Assembly (NCBI GenBank): GCA_038874075.1
Contig: JAVZDD010000010.1
Location: 1-35,588 of the forward strand
From: Jingweiarchaeum tengchongense
Lineage (GTDB): Archaea; Nanobdellota; Nanobdellia; Jingweiarchaeales; Jingweiarchaeaceae
Direction of reading: 5' to 3'
Length of the DNA: 35,588 bases
The notes beneath the pieces are model-generated. The model saw only the letters and a list, made by a program, of their open reading frames with translations. It searched no databases and was not told where the DNA came from. Positions 8,024-16,732 of this stretch are shown here, one piece after another. Every line of letters starts with the position of its first letter. Position 1 is the first letter of the stretch. The position numbers and the translations under genes are program-made.

Positions 8024-9521
8024 ACATAATTTCTTCATTATGATAAATTTCTATCTCCTCACTGACTGTTTTGTTATGTGATTTCAAAAAATCAATGAAA
8101 ATTTTTTCTGGTTCAGTAGATCCACATACCTCATTAACTGAGAAGATGTATATCACATCCCTTGATTTCATAAGTTTATTTAAACGGGTTACAATTAATC
8201 CCAAAGGCTCTTTGTCTCTTATTAGATATAAAAGTCTATTTTCATTTACATCTATACTAGTATTTGCGTACCACATCACAATATATTGTAAATGACCAAT
8301 AGATGTTACAATTTTTGAATATTTTAAACTAGGAAGAATCGCAGACATAAGTTGAACTCCCACATTACATCTGTAGTTTTCTTGAATCTCAGTTACCAAA
8401 TTCAAATATGATCTTAAATAAATTAAGGATAATATACAAATAAAAAATATAGGAAAAGAATAAAAATAAATTTTAAATTTCTTTAATTTTCGTTGGATAT
8501 CATAAAAAAAATACCCTAAGATTATTGAATAATACGGAGATATTAAAATAAAATCTTGTGGTCTAAAGTTACTTACAGTTAGTAATGATAAGAGTACAAA
8601 TAATATAATAAAATTTGAGAATATAAATAAATTTTTTTTGGAAATCGTAGAATTAATTTCTTTTAGTATGGGAATGACAAAAATAAATAATGCAAAGATG
8701 AATAACATTAAAACTAAAAAATTATCAGAAGAAAAGTAATGATAAAACCTAATTGTTCCTTTCCATAAATTTTCTCTTATATTTAACAAATTTACTCCAT
8801 CACTTGTTTTAGGAAAATTTTTTAAAATATACCCAATCGTAGCAAAATTGTTTGTTAAATTGTATATAAGCATTGGTAATATTCCGATAAGAAAAGAAAG
8901 GATACAAACACACAAATTAATTTTATTTAACTTAAATTGTAAATTAAGAATAAGTCTTGATGTAAGAATAAATGAAATAAGAAAGAATAAAAATGTAAGT
9001 CTTGTTATGATCCCAAATCCTGAAAAAAGTGAAGCTAACAATAAAAATTTTAAGTTTTTGGTTTCATTGTACTTATTAAATAAATAATTTACTAATAACA
9101 TAAAAAATAGTAGCAGTCCGAATTCCATCATACTAATACTTAATACCAGATTCCTTGGAATTATTGTGAAAATAAATGAAGAAGCTAATGCCACCCACAC
9201 ATTATATAATTTCTTTATGTATATATAACACAAGATCATCGAAAAAACACTTAATATTAAAATGAAAGTTCTTACTGCTATCAAATTTTTTCCGAAAAGG
9301 TATATACTTGGTAACAATACATATGCACCCATTGGGCCGCGATATTCTCCCATTGATAATGTAATGGTACCTGTTTCAATCATTTCAAAAGCTGTTAAAC
9401 CAAAAATAGCTTCATCTGAAATAAGAGGTAAATCAGAAATTTTCCATAATTTTAAGAAAATACCCAAAGACAGAATTAAAAGTAACAAAAAATCTTCTAT
9501 TTTTAATTTTAAACTTAGCAT
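8004..9521 (-). CDS. GT39-like membrane glycosyltransferase
   Basis: 505 residues with about a dozen hydrophobic helices. The first outer loop has LPLISDEAIFG (Asp36-Glu37) and GEYRGPMGAY near residue 58, matching the Asp-Glu pair and second-loop pattern of GT39/ArnT-like GT-C enzymes that use a polyprenyl-phosphate sugar donor. The soluble C-terminal region is about 120 residues and contains two cysteines (RCNVGV, VCGSTEPEK). It is the third GT-C-like gene in this region and transcribes alone; its 3' end overlaps the CFI-box gene by 20 bases. Topology is secure, sugar and acceptor unknown. Confidence 0.72.
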   Translation of the reverse strand: MLSLKLKIEDFLLLLILSLGIFLKLWKISDLPLISDEAIFGLTAFEMIETGTITLSMGEYRGPMGAYVLLPSIYLFGKNLIAVRTFILILSVFSMILCYIYIKKLYNVWVALASSFIFTIIPRNLVLSISMMEFGLLLFFMLLVNYLFNKYNETKNLKFLLLASLFSGFGIITRLTFLFFLISFILTSRLILNLQFKLNKINLCVCILSFLIGILPMLIYNLTNNFATIGYILKNFPKTSDGVNLLNIRENLWKGTIRFYHYFSSDNFLVLMLFIFALFIFVIPILKEINSTISKKNLFIFSNFIILFVLLSLLTVSNFRPQDFILISPYYSIILGYFFYDIQRKLKKFKIYFYSFPIFFICILSLIYLRSYLNLVTEIQENYRCNVGVQLMSAILPSLKYSKIVTSIGHLQYIVMWYANTSIDVNENRLLYLIRDKEPLGLIVTRLNKLMKSRDVIYIFSVNEVCGSTEPEKIFIDFLKSHNKTVSEEIEIYHNEEIMFKIYKV

Positions 9522-9759
9522 AAACGATCCCAGTTACATACAATCCAAACATATAAGCCAGTTTTTTTGAATTTTATTTTTATCAATATTTAAGGTAACA
9601 ACTCTTTATTATTTAACATAACCACACATTCTTAAACCTTCTATTATTTCATAGATATATTAGTTTACTAAATTATAATTTTCAATTTCATTGTAATGAT
9701 CAACAGAAAAAATAACAAAGGTACAAATTACAAAAATAATTATATCTTGCTTATCCTAT
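9522..9759. other. Intergenic region between a GT-C gene and smc
   Basis: 238 bases of very AT-rich sequence between the start of the GT-C-like gene and the end of smc, both on the minus strand. I see no RNA gene, no strong inverted repeat and no credible coding sequence. It must hold the GT-C promoter and any smc terminator. Confidence 0.5.
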
Positions 9760-12700
9760 TTATAACCTCAAACTTACCACTTGACTTTCACCATCTGGTT
9801 TCATCGTTACGCCATATAAATAATCACTCTTTGTGAGCATCACATCATTATGTGATACAATGATAAATTGTGATTTCTCAGCATATTTTTTGATTAATTC
9901 AGCCAATCTATCTGAATTCTCCTTATCTAACGCAGCATCTATTTCATCCATCACATAAAACGGCGCAGGCTGATATTCTTGGATTGCAAAAATAAAAGAA
10001 AGCGCAACCATTGTTTTCTGACCGCCAGAAAGTGTTCTTACCGTTGTAAATGTTTTCCCATGCTCTTTGACCCTCATTTCTATACCACTTTCAAACAAGT
10101 TTTGTGGATCCTCAATAATCAATTTTATTTCCCAACCAGGACAAATCGTAGAATGGATTCTTTGCAAATTTTCCTCAATTTTTGTTAATGTTTCCAAAAA
10201 TGCAACCTTCTTCTTTGTGTCTGTTTCCTCTATAATTTTCATAATTGAACTTTTCTCTTCATTCAGTTTTTCAACTCTTGATTTAAGTTCATTGTATTCA
10301 TTCTCAACTTCTTTATAAATCTGTAGCGCTCGCATATTTGGTGGTCCAATCGAAGAAATCTTTTGTTTTATTTCTTCAATTTTTTTATTTATATCCTCAA
10401 CGCTTTCCCTCACTTCTTTTATCTCAATTCCTTTATATTCCTCATAACGTTTGTACAATCCTTCCAACATTCCAGAGATCCTTGCCTTCTCATTCTTTAA
10501 ATCATTAATTTTTTCCTTTAACTTATTTATTTTTTCACTAAAAATTATCTTTTTTCTCTGTAAAACCTCAATCCTCTTATTAATACTTTCTCTCCTGTGT
10601 AACAAATGCTTTAATTTTTCATAGAACTTTTTTTCTTCTGCTTCCTTTGCTTTTAGAGCTTCATTTGTCTTTACTACTTCATCTTGTACTTTTTTTATTT
10701 CTTCAGTGAAATTTATCTCTTCCTTTTCTAAGTTACTTCTTATCTTACTTAAATTTTCAATTTCTCTTAAAAAGACATTATTAATTGAGGACTCAATCGA
10801 GAAATGCTCGGCTTTCATTTCTTCCATCGATTTTTTTAATTCCTTTAGTTCTTCTTGAATTTTTAAAATCTCATCACCAGAAATTGGTAGAATCTCTAAT
10901 TTTTTGAATAACGACTGTTTTTTTTCTTCAAGTATTTTCAGTTCCTCATTTTTCTTATTCAAATATTCAATGTCAAAACTACCGATTTTTTCAATTTCCT
11001 CTTTTTTTCTTTTTAACTCATTTATTCTAAATTCAATTTCTTTTTCTTTCTCCTTTATCGTACTTAATTCATCTTGTTTCTCATTCAACGAATTTTCCAA
11101 TTTTTTAAATTCTTCACTCAATTCTCTTTTTAACTTAACCATTTCACCTATCTTAATCTCAATATCCTCTGGTTTGAAACCCATTACCTCCACTTTCCTA
11201 AAACCACCAGAAATCACACCGCTTTTTTCGATTAAATCGCCATCCAATGTTACCATTCTATGTATACCAATCCCAACTCTTTTTGCCGTTTCAAAATCTT
11301 TTACTACGAGTGTATTTCCAAGCACGTAGAGAAAAACATTTTCAAATTTCTTATCATAATTTAAAAGATTTATTGCAAGACCAATGACACCATCACTTTT
11401 TTTAATCTCCTTTAACTTTATTTTTTTTAGTCTATTAATTGGTAGAAATGTGGCAATTCCAATTCTATTCTTTCTTAAATGCTCTATACATTTCTCAGCT
11501 ACGTTCTCATTTTCAACAACAATGTAATTTAACTTATTCCCACACGCTACTCTTAAAGGTAGAGCAAATTCTTCCTTTACACTTGCAAGTTCCGAAACCG
11601 TTCCGTAGATGCCATCGATCTTATCCCTCAACTTCAAGACCTCTTTAGCTCCGATCTCCATCGCTTCAAAGATGCTATTTTTCCTTGCTTCAAGTCTGAG
11701 AATTGCCATCTCTAGCGTCCTTATTTCATCCTCTTTCTTTTTTAAGTTCATCGAAATTTCTTCGATATTATTGTATAATGTAATTTTTTTATTCTTGATT
11801 TCTTTGAGATCTTTTTCACTTTTTTCCAATTCATTTTTAATTGTATTAAATTGTTTATAATCTTCCTCAAATTTCTTCATCTTCAATATTTCCTCACGAA
11901 TTGAAAATATCCTCCTATCAAGCTCATCGATTTCAACTTTTATTTTAAAGAAGTTCTCATCTATTTTTACCCGCTCAAGTATGCTTTCTCTTTCTGAAAT
12001 TTCTGAATTGAGTGCTGAAATTTTTTTATTGATTTCACTTAATCTTTTTCTTCCATCTTCAATTTTTTTATTTGTCGATTCAAAATCCAATTCAATTTGC
12101 TCTTTCCTAATTTTTATCCTGTTTATCTCGTTTTGGTGACTTTTAAGCAAGTTCCTCAATTCATTCAATTTATCCTTCAAATCAGATATCTCACTCCTGA
12201 GCTTTATTTGTTCTTCTTCACCTCTTTCTTTAATTAACATTTCGATTTTGTCCAATCTTGATTGTCCAGCCCTAATTTTTTCATCAATTTCATTTATTTT
12301 GGTCTCAAAATGTTTTATCTTATTTTCTCTTAAAAAAATTTTATCAAGAATTTCTTTGATCTCTTTTTCTCTTGAACTCATCTCTTTGAAAATGAGACGC
12401 GCATTACAAACTTTGAGTTCCTCATTTAACTTTACATAATCCTCAGCCTTTTTCTTATCCTCAATTAAATCTTTCAAATATCTGTCTCTCTCAGCTAGGT
12501 GTGCATTTGCCTCATTTATCTTTTCCTCAACTTTTTTTAATTCATTCAAACTCTTTTCTTTCTTTTCATCGTAAACCTTGATCCCGGAAATTTCCTCGAT
12601 TATTTCTCTAACGCTTATTGGATCCATCTCTGCAAATTTTGAGATTTCGTTTTGTAAGATAATGTTGAAACCTTCAGGATCGATGTTTGCATATTTAAGT

Positions 12701-13083
12701 AAATTTATTACTTCTGCCTTTGTTGCCCTTACACCATTTATTCGATATGAGACACGATCTTTTTGGTCAACTTTCCTACTTATCTTTATCTCAGACTCAT
12801 TGTATGGAAATTCCTTCTCTGAATTATCAAGCGTAATCGTTACTTTGGCAAATTTTGCAGGAGTAGCCTTCTTAGCACCGTTAAAAATTAAATGTGCAAA
12901 TTTTTCAGTTCTGAGTTCTTTTTTTCTACCCTTTCCCAGTACAAAACAAATTGCTTCGACGATGTTGGATTTACCGCTCCCATTCGGCCCAGTTATGCAA
13001 CTCATACCTCTTGAAAAATTTAATTTTATACGTGAAGCGAAGCTCTTAAACCCCTGCATTTCTAGTGATTTTATATAAGCCAT
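9760..13083 (-). CDS. smc: Chromosome segregation/condensation protein SMC
   Basis: 1107 residues, slightly below the usual 1150-1190. Order: N-terminal ATPase half with Walker A GPNGSGKS (residues 32-39) and Q-loop ILQNEISKF (Gln144); long coiled coil (about 170-485); hinge domain (about 489-627, including the GDLIEKSGVISGG end); returning coiled coil; C-terminal half with signature LSGGQ (1018-1022) and Walker B FYVMDEIDAALD (Asp1046, Glu1047). All catalytic elements are intact. SMC dimers bind and fold chromosomal DNA with ScpA-type partners; no scpA or scpB gene is next to it here. A TATA-like element at 13106-13118 lies about 29 bases before the ATG, predicting a leaderless mRNA. It is divergent from mscS 42 bases away. 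Confidence 0.97.
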   Translation of the reverse strand: MAYIKSLEMQGFKSFASRIKLNFSRGMSCITGPNGSGKSNIVEAICFVLGKGRKKELRTEKFAHLIFNGAKKATPAKFAKVTITLDNSEKEFPYNESEIKISRKVDQKDRVSYRINGVRATKAEVINLLKYANIDPEGFNIILQNEISKFAEMDPISVREIIEEISGIKVYDEKKEKSLNELKKVEEKINEANAHLAERDRYLKDLIEDKKKAEDYVKLNEELKVCNARLIFKEMSSREKEIKEILDKIFLRENKIKHFETKINEIDEKIRAGQSRLDKIEMLIKERGEEEQIKLRSEISDLKDKLNELRNLLKSHQNEINRIKIRKEQIELDFESTNKKIEDGRKRLSEINKKISALNSEISERESILERVKIDENFFKIKVEIDELDRRIFSIREEILKMKKFEEDYKQFNTIKNELEKSEKDLKEIKNKKITLYNNIEEISMNLKKKEDEIRTLEMAILRLEARKNSIFEAMEIGAKEVLKLRDKIDGIYGTVSELASVKEEFALPLRVACGNKLNYIVVENENVAEKCIEHLRKNRIGIATFLPINRLKKIKLKEIKKSDGVIGLAINLLNYDKKFENVFLYVLGNTLVVKDFETAKRVGIGIHRMVTLDGDLIEKSGVISGGFRKVEVMGFKPEDIEIKIGEMVKLKRELSEEFKKLENSLNEKQDELSTIKEKEKEIEFRINELKRKKEEIEKIGSFDIEYLNKKNEELKILEEKKQSLFKKLEILPISGDEILKIQEELKELKKSMEEMKAEHFSIESSINNVFLREIENLSKIRSNLEKEEINFTEEIKKVQDEVVKTNEALKAKEAEEKKFYEKLKHLLHRRESINKRIEVLQRKKIIFSEKINKLKEKINDLKNEKARISGMLEGLYKRYEEYKGIEIKEVRESVEDINKKIEEIKQKISSIGPPNMRALQIYKEVENEYNELKSRVEKLNEEKSSIMKIIEETDTKKKVAFLETLTKIEENLQRIHSTICPGWEIKLIIEDPQNLFESGIEMRVKEHGKTFTTVRTLSGGQKTMVALSFIFAIQEYQPAPFYVMDEIDAALDKENSDRLAELIKKYAEKSQFIIVSHNDVMLTKSDYLYGVTMKPDGESQVVSLRL

Positions 13084-13105
13084 AATTTTATAAGAACAAA
13101 TTAAG

Positions 13106-13118
13106 ATTATATATTTTA
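13106..13118 (-). promoter_or_regulatory. Predicted smc TATA box
   Basis: On the minus strand AAAATATATAATC is centred about 29 bases before the smc ATG (13083), so transcription would begin at or next to the start codon. It lies in the 42-base region shared with the divergent mscS gene. Confidence 0.45.
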
Positions 13119-13125
13119 CATTAAA

Positions 13126-13656
13126 ATGAAAAGCATCATTCAGATTTTAAATAATTTGATCAATGGCAGAATCATGCTTGATGACATTAGTATACTTGCT
13201 GTTATGTTGATATTAACAATTATTATCATCATTGCTGAAAATATTATTTATCGAATCATTGCCTACTGGATTCAATCAAGAAAGTTTAATCCAAAGACGA
13301 CGAAAATTTTAGAAAAATCAGTTTCGTACTTTTTATATTTAATAATGATTATTTTGATATTAAACATACTTGGAATTTCTGAAGCGCTCCCAGCAATCAT
13401 TGCCAGCCTTGGTTTTGTTGGGCTCGCACTTGCATTTGCGTCCCAGACATTTATACAAAATCTTATCGCTGGTTTTGTTATTTTAATTGAAAGAGATTTG
13501 AAGATAGGTGATGAGATAGAAGTTGGTGGTATTAGAGGAAAGATATATGATATTAGATTAAGAACAACAAGGATTATCACAGAAGACAATGTTAAGGTCA
13601 TAGTGCCAAATATAATGTTATTAAACACGATCGTAAAGAGGTATGTTAAAAAATGA
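13126..13656 (+). CDS. mscS: Small mechanosensitive channel, MscS family
   Basis: 176 residues, far shorter than E. coli MscS (286). Three hydrophobic segments are visible: about residues 20-45, 63-83, and the pore helix 87-115 (GFVGLALAFASQTFIQNLIAG), whose small-residue packing is typical of the family. The beta domain follows (IERDLKIGDEIEVGGIRGKI, then ITEDNVKVIVPNIMLLNT). The C-terminal alpha/beta cage of MscS is missing, giving a minimal channel. MscS proteins release solutes when osmotic downshock stretches the membrane. It precedes the alkyltransferase gene by 22 bases and may be co-transcribed with the repair pair, though no functional link is obvious. Confidence 0.88.
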   Translation: MKSIIQILNNLINGRIMLDDISILAVMLILTIIIIIAENIIYRIIAYWIQSRKFNPKTTKILEKSVSYFLYLIMIILILNILGISEALPAIIASLGFVGLALAFASQTFIQNLIAGFVILIERDLKIGDEIEVGGIRGKIYDIRLRTTRIITEDNVKVIVPNIMLLNTIVKRYVKK

Positions 13657-13678
13657 TGACTGAGTTTTTAGTGATAAA

Positions 13679-13984
13679 ATGATGAAATTTGATGAGCTTG
13701 TTTTCAATTTAGTTAAAAAAATACCAACAGGAAAAGTTACTACTTATAAAGAAATCGCAAGAAAACTGGGAAAAGAAAATTCTTCCAGATTAATTGGTAA
13801 GATATTAAATAAGAACCCTAAACCAATAAAAATACCTTGTCACCGCGTTGTGAGAAGCGATGGGAGCATTGGCGGATATAAACTTGGAAAAAGGAAGAAA
13901 GTAATTTTACTTAAAAAGGAAGGAATTAGAATAAATAAAGGTAAGATAAATGGTTTTCGGGAATTTTTCTATAGATTTAAATGA
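13679..13984 (+). CDS. ogt: Methylated-DNA-protein cysteine methyltransferase (O6-alkylguanine repair)
   Basis: 101 residues comprising only the C-terminal DNA-binding/active-site domain of the Ogt/AGT family. The alkyl-accepting motif is PCHRV with Cys54, so this is a true suicide alkyltransferase and not an ATL protein, which has Trp there. The helix-turn-helix part (TGKVTTYKEIARKL, SSRLIGKIL) precedes it, and GSIGGYKLG follows. The protein removes alkyl groups from O6 of guanine by transfer to Cys54. Two ATGs in a row (13679, 13682) are possible starts. Its last 35 bases overlap the endonuclease V gene in another frame, implying coupled translation of a DNA-repair pair. Confidence 0.93.
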   Translation: MMKFDELVFNLVKKIPTGKVTTYKEIARKLGKENSSRLIGKILNKNPKPIKIPCHRVVRSDGSIGGYKLGKRKKVILLKKEGIRINKGKINGFREFFYRFK

Positions 13985-14645
13985 GCTTGAAATTATCCAG
14001 AGAAAAATCTCAAAAGAAGTGATAGAAACTGATAGATTCAACAAGAAAGAAAAAATTGGAGGCGTTGATGTAGCATACAAAAAAGATTATGCTTGCGCTT
14101 GTGCCACTGTATTTAAAAATAAAAAATTTGTTGAAGCGAAGCTACATATCGAAAGGATGAGATTTCCCTACATTCCAGGATTTCTTTCTTTTAGAGAAGG
14201 ACCAGTGATTATAAAAGCAATTGAAAAATTAGATGAGAAACCAGATATAACTATCTTTGATGGGAACGGCATACTTCATCCAAGATTTTGCGGAATAGCA
14301 ACACATGTTGGTATATTGTTGAACATACCAACAATAGGATTTGCAAAAAAATTATTATATGGAAGATTAAGAGCTGAGCCAAAAAAATTTGGTGAATATG
14401 TTCCTGTAATTGATAGGGAAAAAGTGATTGGTGCTTGTTTAAAAAATACTGAGAAATCAAAACCAATCTTTGTTTCGATCGGCCATCGTGTTAGCTTAAA
14501 AACCGCAATTAATATCGTTTTAGAAAACTCTATTTTTAGGGTACCTGAACCTGTAAGGAAAGCACATGAAATCGCAAGTGGAAAAATAAAAAAATTTAGC
14601 TTTAGAACAAGTAAGTTTATTGACGGATTAAAAGAGATAAACTAG
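13950..14645 (+). CDS. nfi: Endonuclease V (deoxyinosine 3' endonuclease)
   Basis: 231 residues, the usual length. Family motifs in order: IGGVDVAY with Asp40, RFPYIPGFLSFREGP with the wedge Tyr74 and Glu83, TIFDGNGILHPRFCGIATH with Asp104, then IGFAKKLLYG. Asp40, Glu83 and Asp104 are the expected metal ligands. The enzyme nicks DNA one base 3' of deaminated adenine (hypoxanthine), starting repair. The ATG at 13950 lies inside the alkyltransferase gene; the ATG at 13981 is in another frame. The downstream pyrH gene converges and overlaps by four bases. Confidence 0.95.
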   Translation: MVFGNFSIDLNELEIIQRKISKEVIETDRFNKKEKIGGVDVAYKKDYACACATVFKNKKFVEAKLHIERMRFPYIPGFLSFREGPVIIKAIEKLDEKPDITIFDGNGILHPRFCGIATHVGILLNIPTIGFAKKLLYGRLRAEPKKFGEYVPVIDREKVIGACLKNTEKSKPIFVSIGHRVSLKTAINIVLENSIFRVPEPVRKAHEIASGKIKKFSFRTSKFIDGLKEIN

Positions 14646-15313
14646 TGAACTCTTGTTCCAATGAATTTTTTCCCATTAAGTAAGTTTCTTAAATTTCTTA
14701 TGTCACTTGAAACGAAAAATACATTAATATTGTTTCGTGCGCATATCCTTGCTGCCAATGGATGAAATATAAAGTTCAACCCAGGAACAACTTTTACATT
14801 ACCAAATCTATTCAAAAATTCTTTCCATCTCATTTCCTCTATCAGCTTTGCGTCTTTGTTTTTCCTTGGATCTTTGTCATAGACGCCAATCGTATTACTT
14901 ATATTAATTAAAAAATCGCAGTTTAGAGCCTTACATATATAAGCTGCATCGACATCCGTATTCCAACCAGGCTTATAACCAGCAGAAATGATAATTTTTC
15001 TACCACGCATCTTCACTTTTCTTGGATCACCAAAGTCAAGAAAGGCATAATTTTTCAAAAGAAAATATAAAAGCATTGCGTTCAATTTTGTTACCTCAAT
15101 TCCAAGAATATGCGCTTTCTTTTCACTTATCCCAAGGTTAAGTGCAGCATTGATATAATCCCTACAAATTTTACCACCGCCACAAACAACAACAAACCTG
15201 TAATCTCTCTTTAAGAAATTTAACAAGAGTCCTCCAAATTTTATCAAAAATTTCTCATTTACTTGCCCAGGAACAATTACAGAACCGCCAAGCGAAAAAA
15301 CAACCTTCTTCAT
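14642..15313 (-). CDS. pyrH: Uridylate (UMP) kinase, archaeal type
   Basis: 223 residues of the amino acid kinase fold, typical for archaeal UMP kinase. Visible: N-terminal FSLGGSVIVPG (about 6-16) binding phosphate, VVCGGGKICRDYI (about 43-54), GYKPGWNTDVDAA (112-124) for UMP/ATP binding, and TIGVYDKDPRKNKDAK (141-156), the characteristic ATP-site loop. It phosphorylates UMP to UDP for pyrimidine nucleotide synthesis. Its ATG overlaps the hisS stop by four bases, so the two are translationally coupled. It is apparently the last gene of the tRNA-His, hisS, pyrH unit. Confidence 0.94.
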   Translation of the reverse strand: MKKVVFSLGGSVIVPGQVNEKFLIKFGGLLLNFLKRDYRFVVVCGGGKICRDYINAALNLGISEKKAHILGIEVTKLNAMLLYFLLKNYAFLDFGDPRKVKMRGRKIIISAGYKPGWNTDVDAAYICKALNCDFLINISNTIGVYDKDPRKNKDAKLIEEMRWKEFLNRFGNVKVVPGLNFIFHPLAARICARNNINVFFVSSDIRNLRNLLNGKKFIGTRVH

Positions 15314-16581
15314 AAAATCTCACATATCTTCTCAATTTTTACCTTAGTTTCCTTACCATCCTTCAAATTTCTCAGTGTTACTTCACCATTTTCTAGGTCC
15401 TTTTTCCCAACGATGAGTACCTTTTCAATCCCTTTTTTATTACAATAATCAAGTTGTTGTTTTAAATTCCTGTTCATTAATTCAGTTTCAACCTTTTTAC
15501 CTGTCTTTCTTAAAATCTGTGCAATTTTTAGTGCCTTGTCCATTACATCATTGCTCACAGGGGCAACGAAAATTTGGGTTGTTGTTTTTGGAAGATTGAA
15601 CATTTTCTCTTCTTCCATTATTTCAATTACTCTTTCGACACCAATACTAATACCTGTTGCCGGTATATCCTGTCCTCTGTAGATTTTTATTAGATTGTTA
15701 TACCTACCACCACCAGCAATACTCTTATTGTACTTCTTGTATGTGACCTCAAACACAATACTAGTGTAATAGTCCAAGCCTCGCGTTAGACTAAGATCAA
15801 TTTTGATGTAATCTTTCATACCAAACATTTCCATAAATCTTGTAAATTGCACTAGCTCATCCATTGCTTCTTTTATCAATTCATTTTTAGCTTCTATCTT
15901 TTTTAATACTCCAATATCACCATTTATTTTGATAATACTTATAATTTCATTAACTGACTTTTCTTTTAGACCCATTTTCATTAATTCATTTCTAACACCA
16001 TCAATGCCAACTTTTTCTGTTTTATCTACAACTCTAAAGACATCGACTACTTTTTCTTTTGGAACCTTTAAATCGATCAAAAGAGCATCTAGAAGTTTCC
16101 TGTTGTTTATACGCACATAAAAATCATCAAAACCCAATTTTTTAAAAACATCAATCACGCAAGCAACACATTCTGCATCAGCAAGCATACTTTCACTTCC
16201 AACAATATCTATATCAGCTTGATAGAATTCCCTCCATCTCCCCTTTTGTGGTTCTTCATATCTCCAAACTTTTGAAATACAATACCTTTTAAATGGTTTG
16301 ATGAAATTTGGATTCATTGCTATAACTCTTGCCAACGGTACAGTTAAATCGAACCTTAACCCGAGTTCTCTCCCAGATTTGTCTTTAAAGTAATAAATCT
16401 GTTCTTTAACTTCAGGTCCACACTTGGCAGCCAATATTTCAAAATTTTCAAATGCTGGTGTATCAAGCGGCTCAAACCCATAGCACTCAAATATATTTTT
16501 GATTACATTGATCACATATTCCCTTCTTATCATTTCGCTCGGTAAAAAATCCCTTACCCCCCGAGGTAAACCAAATTCCAT
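15310..16581 (-). CDS. hisS: Histidyl-tRNA synthetase
   Basis: 423 residues, normal for the short class II HisRS. Motif 2 region: RYCISKVWRYEEPQKGRWRE (residues 99-118), then FYQADIDIVG. The HisRS-specific signature LTRGLDYYTS (265-274) and the glycine-rich SIAGGGRYNNL (287-297) are present, and motif 3 is GISIGVERV (310-318). The C-terminal anticodon-binding domain (about 330-423) contains IFVAPVSNDV and KVLIVGKKDLENGEVTLRNL. It charges tRNA-His, whose gene lies 12 bases upstream on the same strand. The short spacing means the hisS mRNA left after tRNA 3' processing would have a leader of only about 12 bases. Confidence 0.97.
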   Translation of the reverse strand: MEFGLPRGVRDFLPSEMIRREYVINVIKNIFECYGFEPLDTPAFENFEILAAKCGPEVKEQIYYFKDKSGRELGLRFDLTVPLARVIAMNPNFIKPFKRYCISKVWRYEEPQKGRWREFYQADIDIVGSESMLADAECVACVIDVFKKLGFDDFYVRINNRKLLDALLIDLKVPKEKVVDVFRVVDKTEKVGIDGVRNELMKMGLKEKSVNEIISIIKINGDIGVLKKIEAKNELIKEAMDELVQFTRFMEMFGMKDYIKIDLSLTRGLDYYTSIVFEVTYKKYNKSIAGGGRYNNLIKIYRGQDIPATGISIGVERVIEIMEEEKMFNLPKTTTQIFVAPVSNDVMDKALKIAQILRKTGKKVETELMNRNLKQQLDYCNKKGIEKVLIVGKKDLENGEVTLRNLKDGKETKVKIEKICEIL

Positions 16582-16593
16582 TTTACTTCACAA

Positions 16594-16665
16594 GGCCGTG
16601 GCCGGGATTTGAACCCGGGCTAAAGGGGCCACAACCCTTTATGCTGCCACTACATCACCACGGCC
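16594..16665 (-). tRNA. tRNA-His (anticodon GTG), G-1 encoded
   Basis: Read on the minus strand from 16665: an extra G (position -1), acceptor GCCGTGG pairing with CCACGGC, D-arm ATGT/GCAT, anticodon stem AAGGG/CCCTT with loop TTGTGGC (anticodon GTG), and T-arm CCGGG/CCCGG. Discriminator C73 is at 16594. The encoded G-1 faces C73, the identity pair that HisRS reads, so no Thg1-type addition is needed. CCA is not encoded. The gene ends 12 bases before the hisS ATG. A TATA-like element at 16690-16697 lies about 28 bases upstream. Confidence 0.96.
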
Positions 16666-16689
16666 ATATTTTAATTAAAATATTAAATG

Positions 16690-16697
16690 ATATATAC
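16690..16697 (-). promoter_or_regulatory. Predicted TATA box of the tRNA-His-hisS-pyrH unit
   Basis: GTATATAT on the minus strand, centred about 28 bases before the tRNA-His 5' end (16665). No other strong TATA-like element lies between the tRNA and hisS, which supports one shared promoter. Inferred from position only. Confidence 0.5.
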
Positions 16698-16702
16698 TTT
16701 TA

Positions 16703-16732
16703 GTTAGAGTAATGCAAATGCATTACTCTAAC
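16703..16732. repeat. Perfect 14-base inverted repeat with two-base centre
   Basis: GTTAGAGTAATGCA (16703-16716), AA, TGCATTACTCTAAC (16719-16732). The right arm covers the stop codon and last codons of the GNAT gene (minus strand). It lies just upstream of the tRNA-His promoter. It could be an RNA hairpin ending or stabilising the GNAT transcript, or a palindromic protein-binding site. With so short a centre the RNA loop would take in several of the inner bases. Confidence 0.6.
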
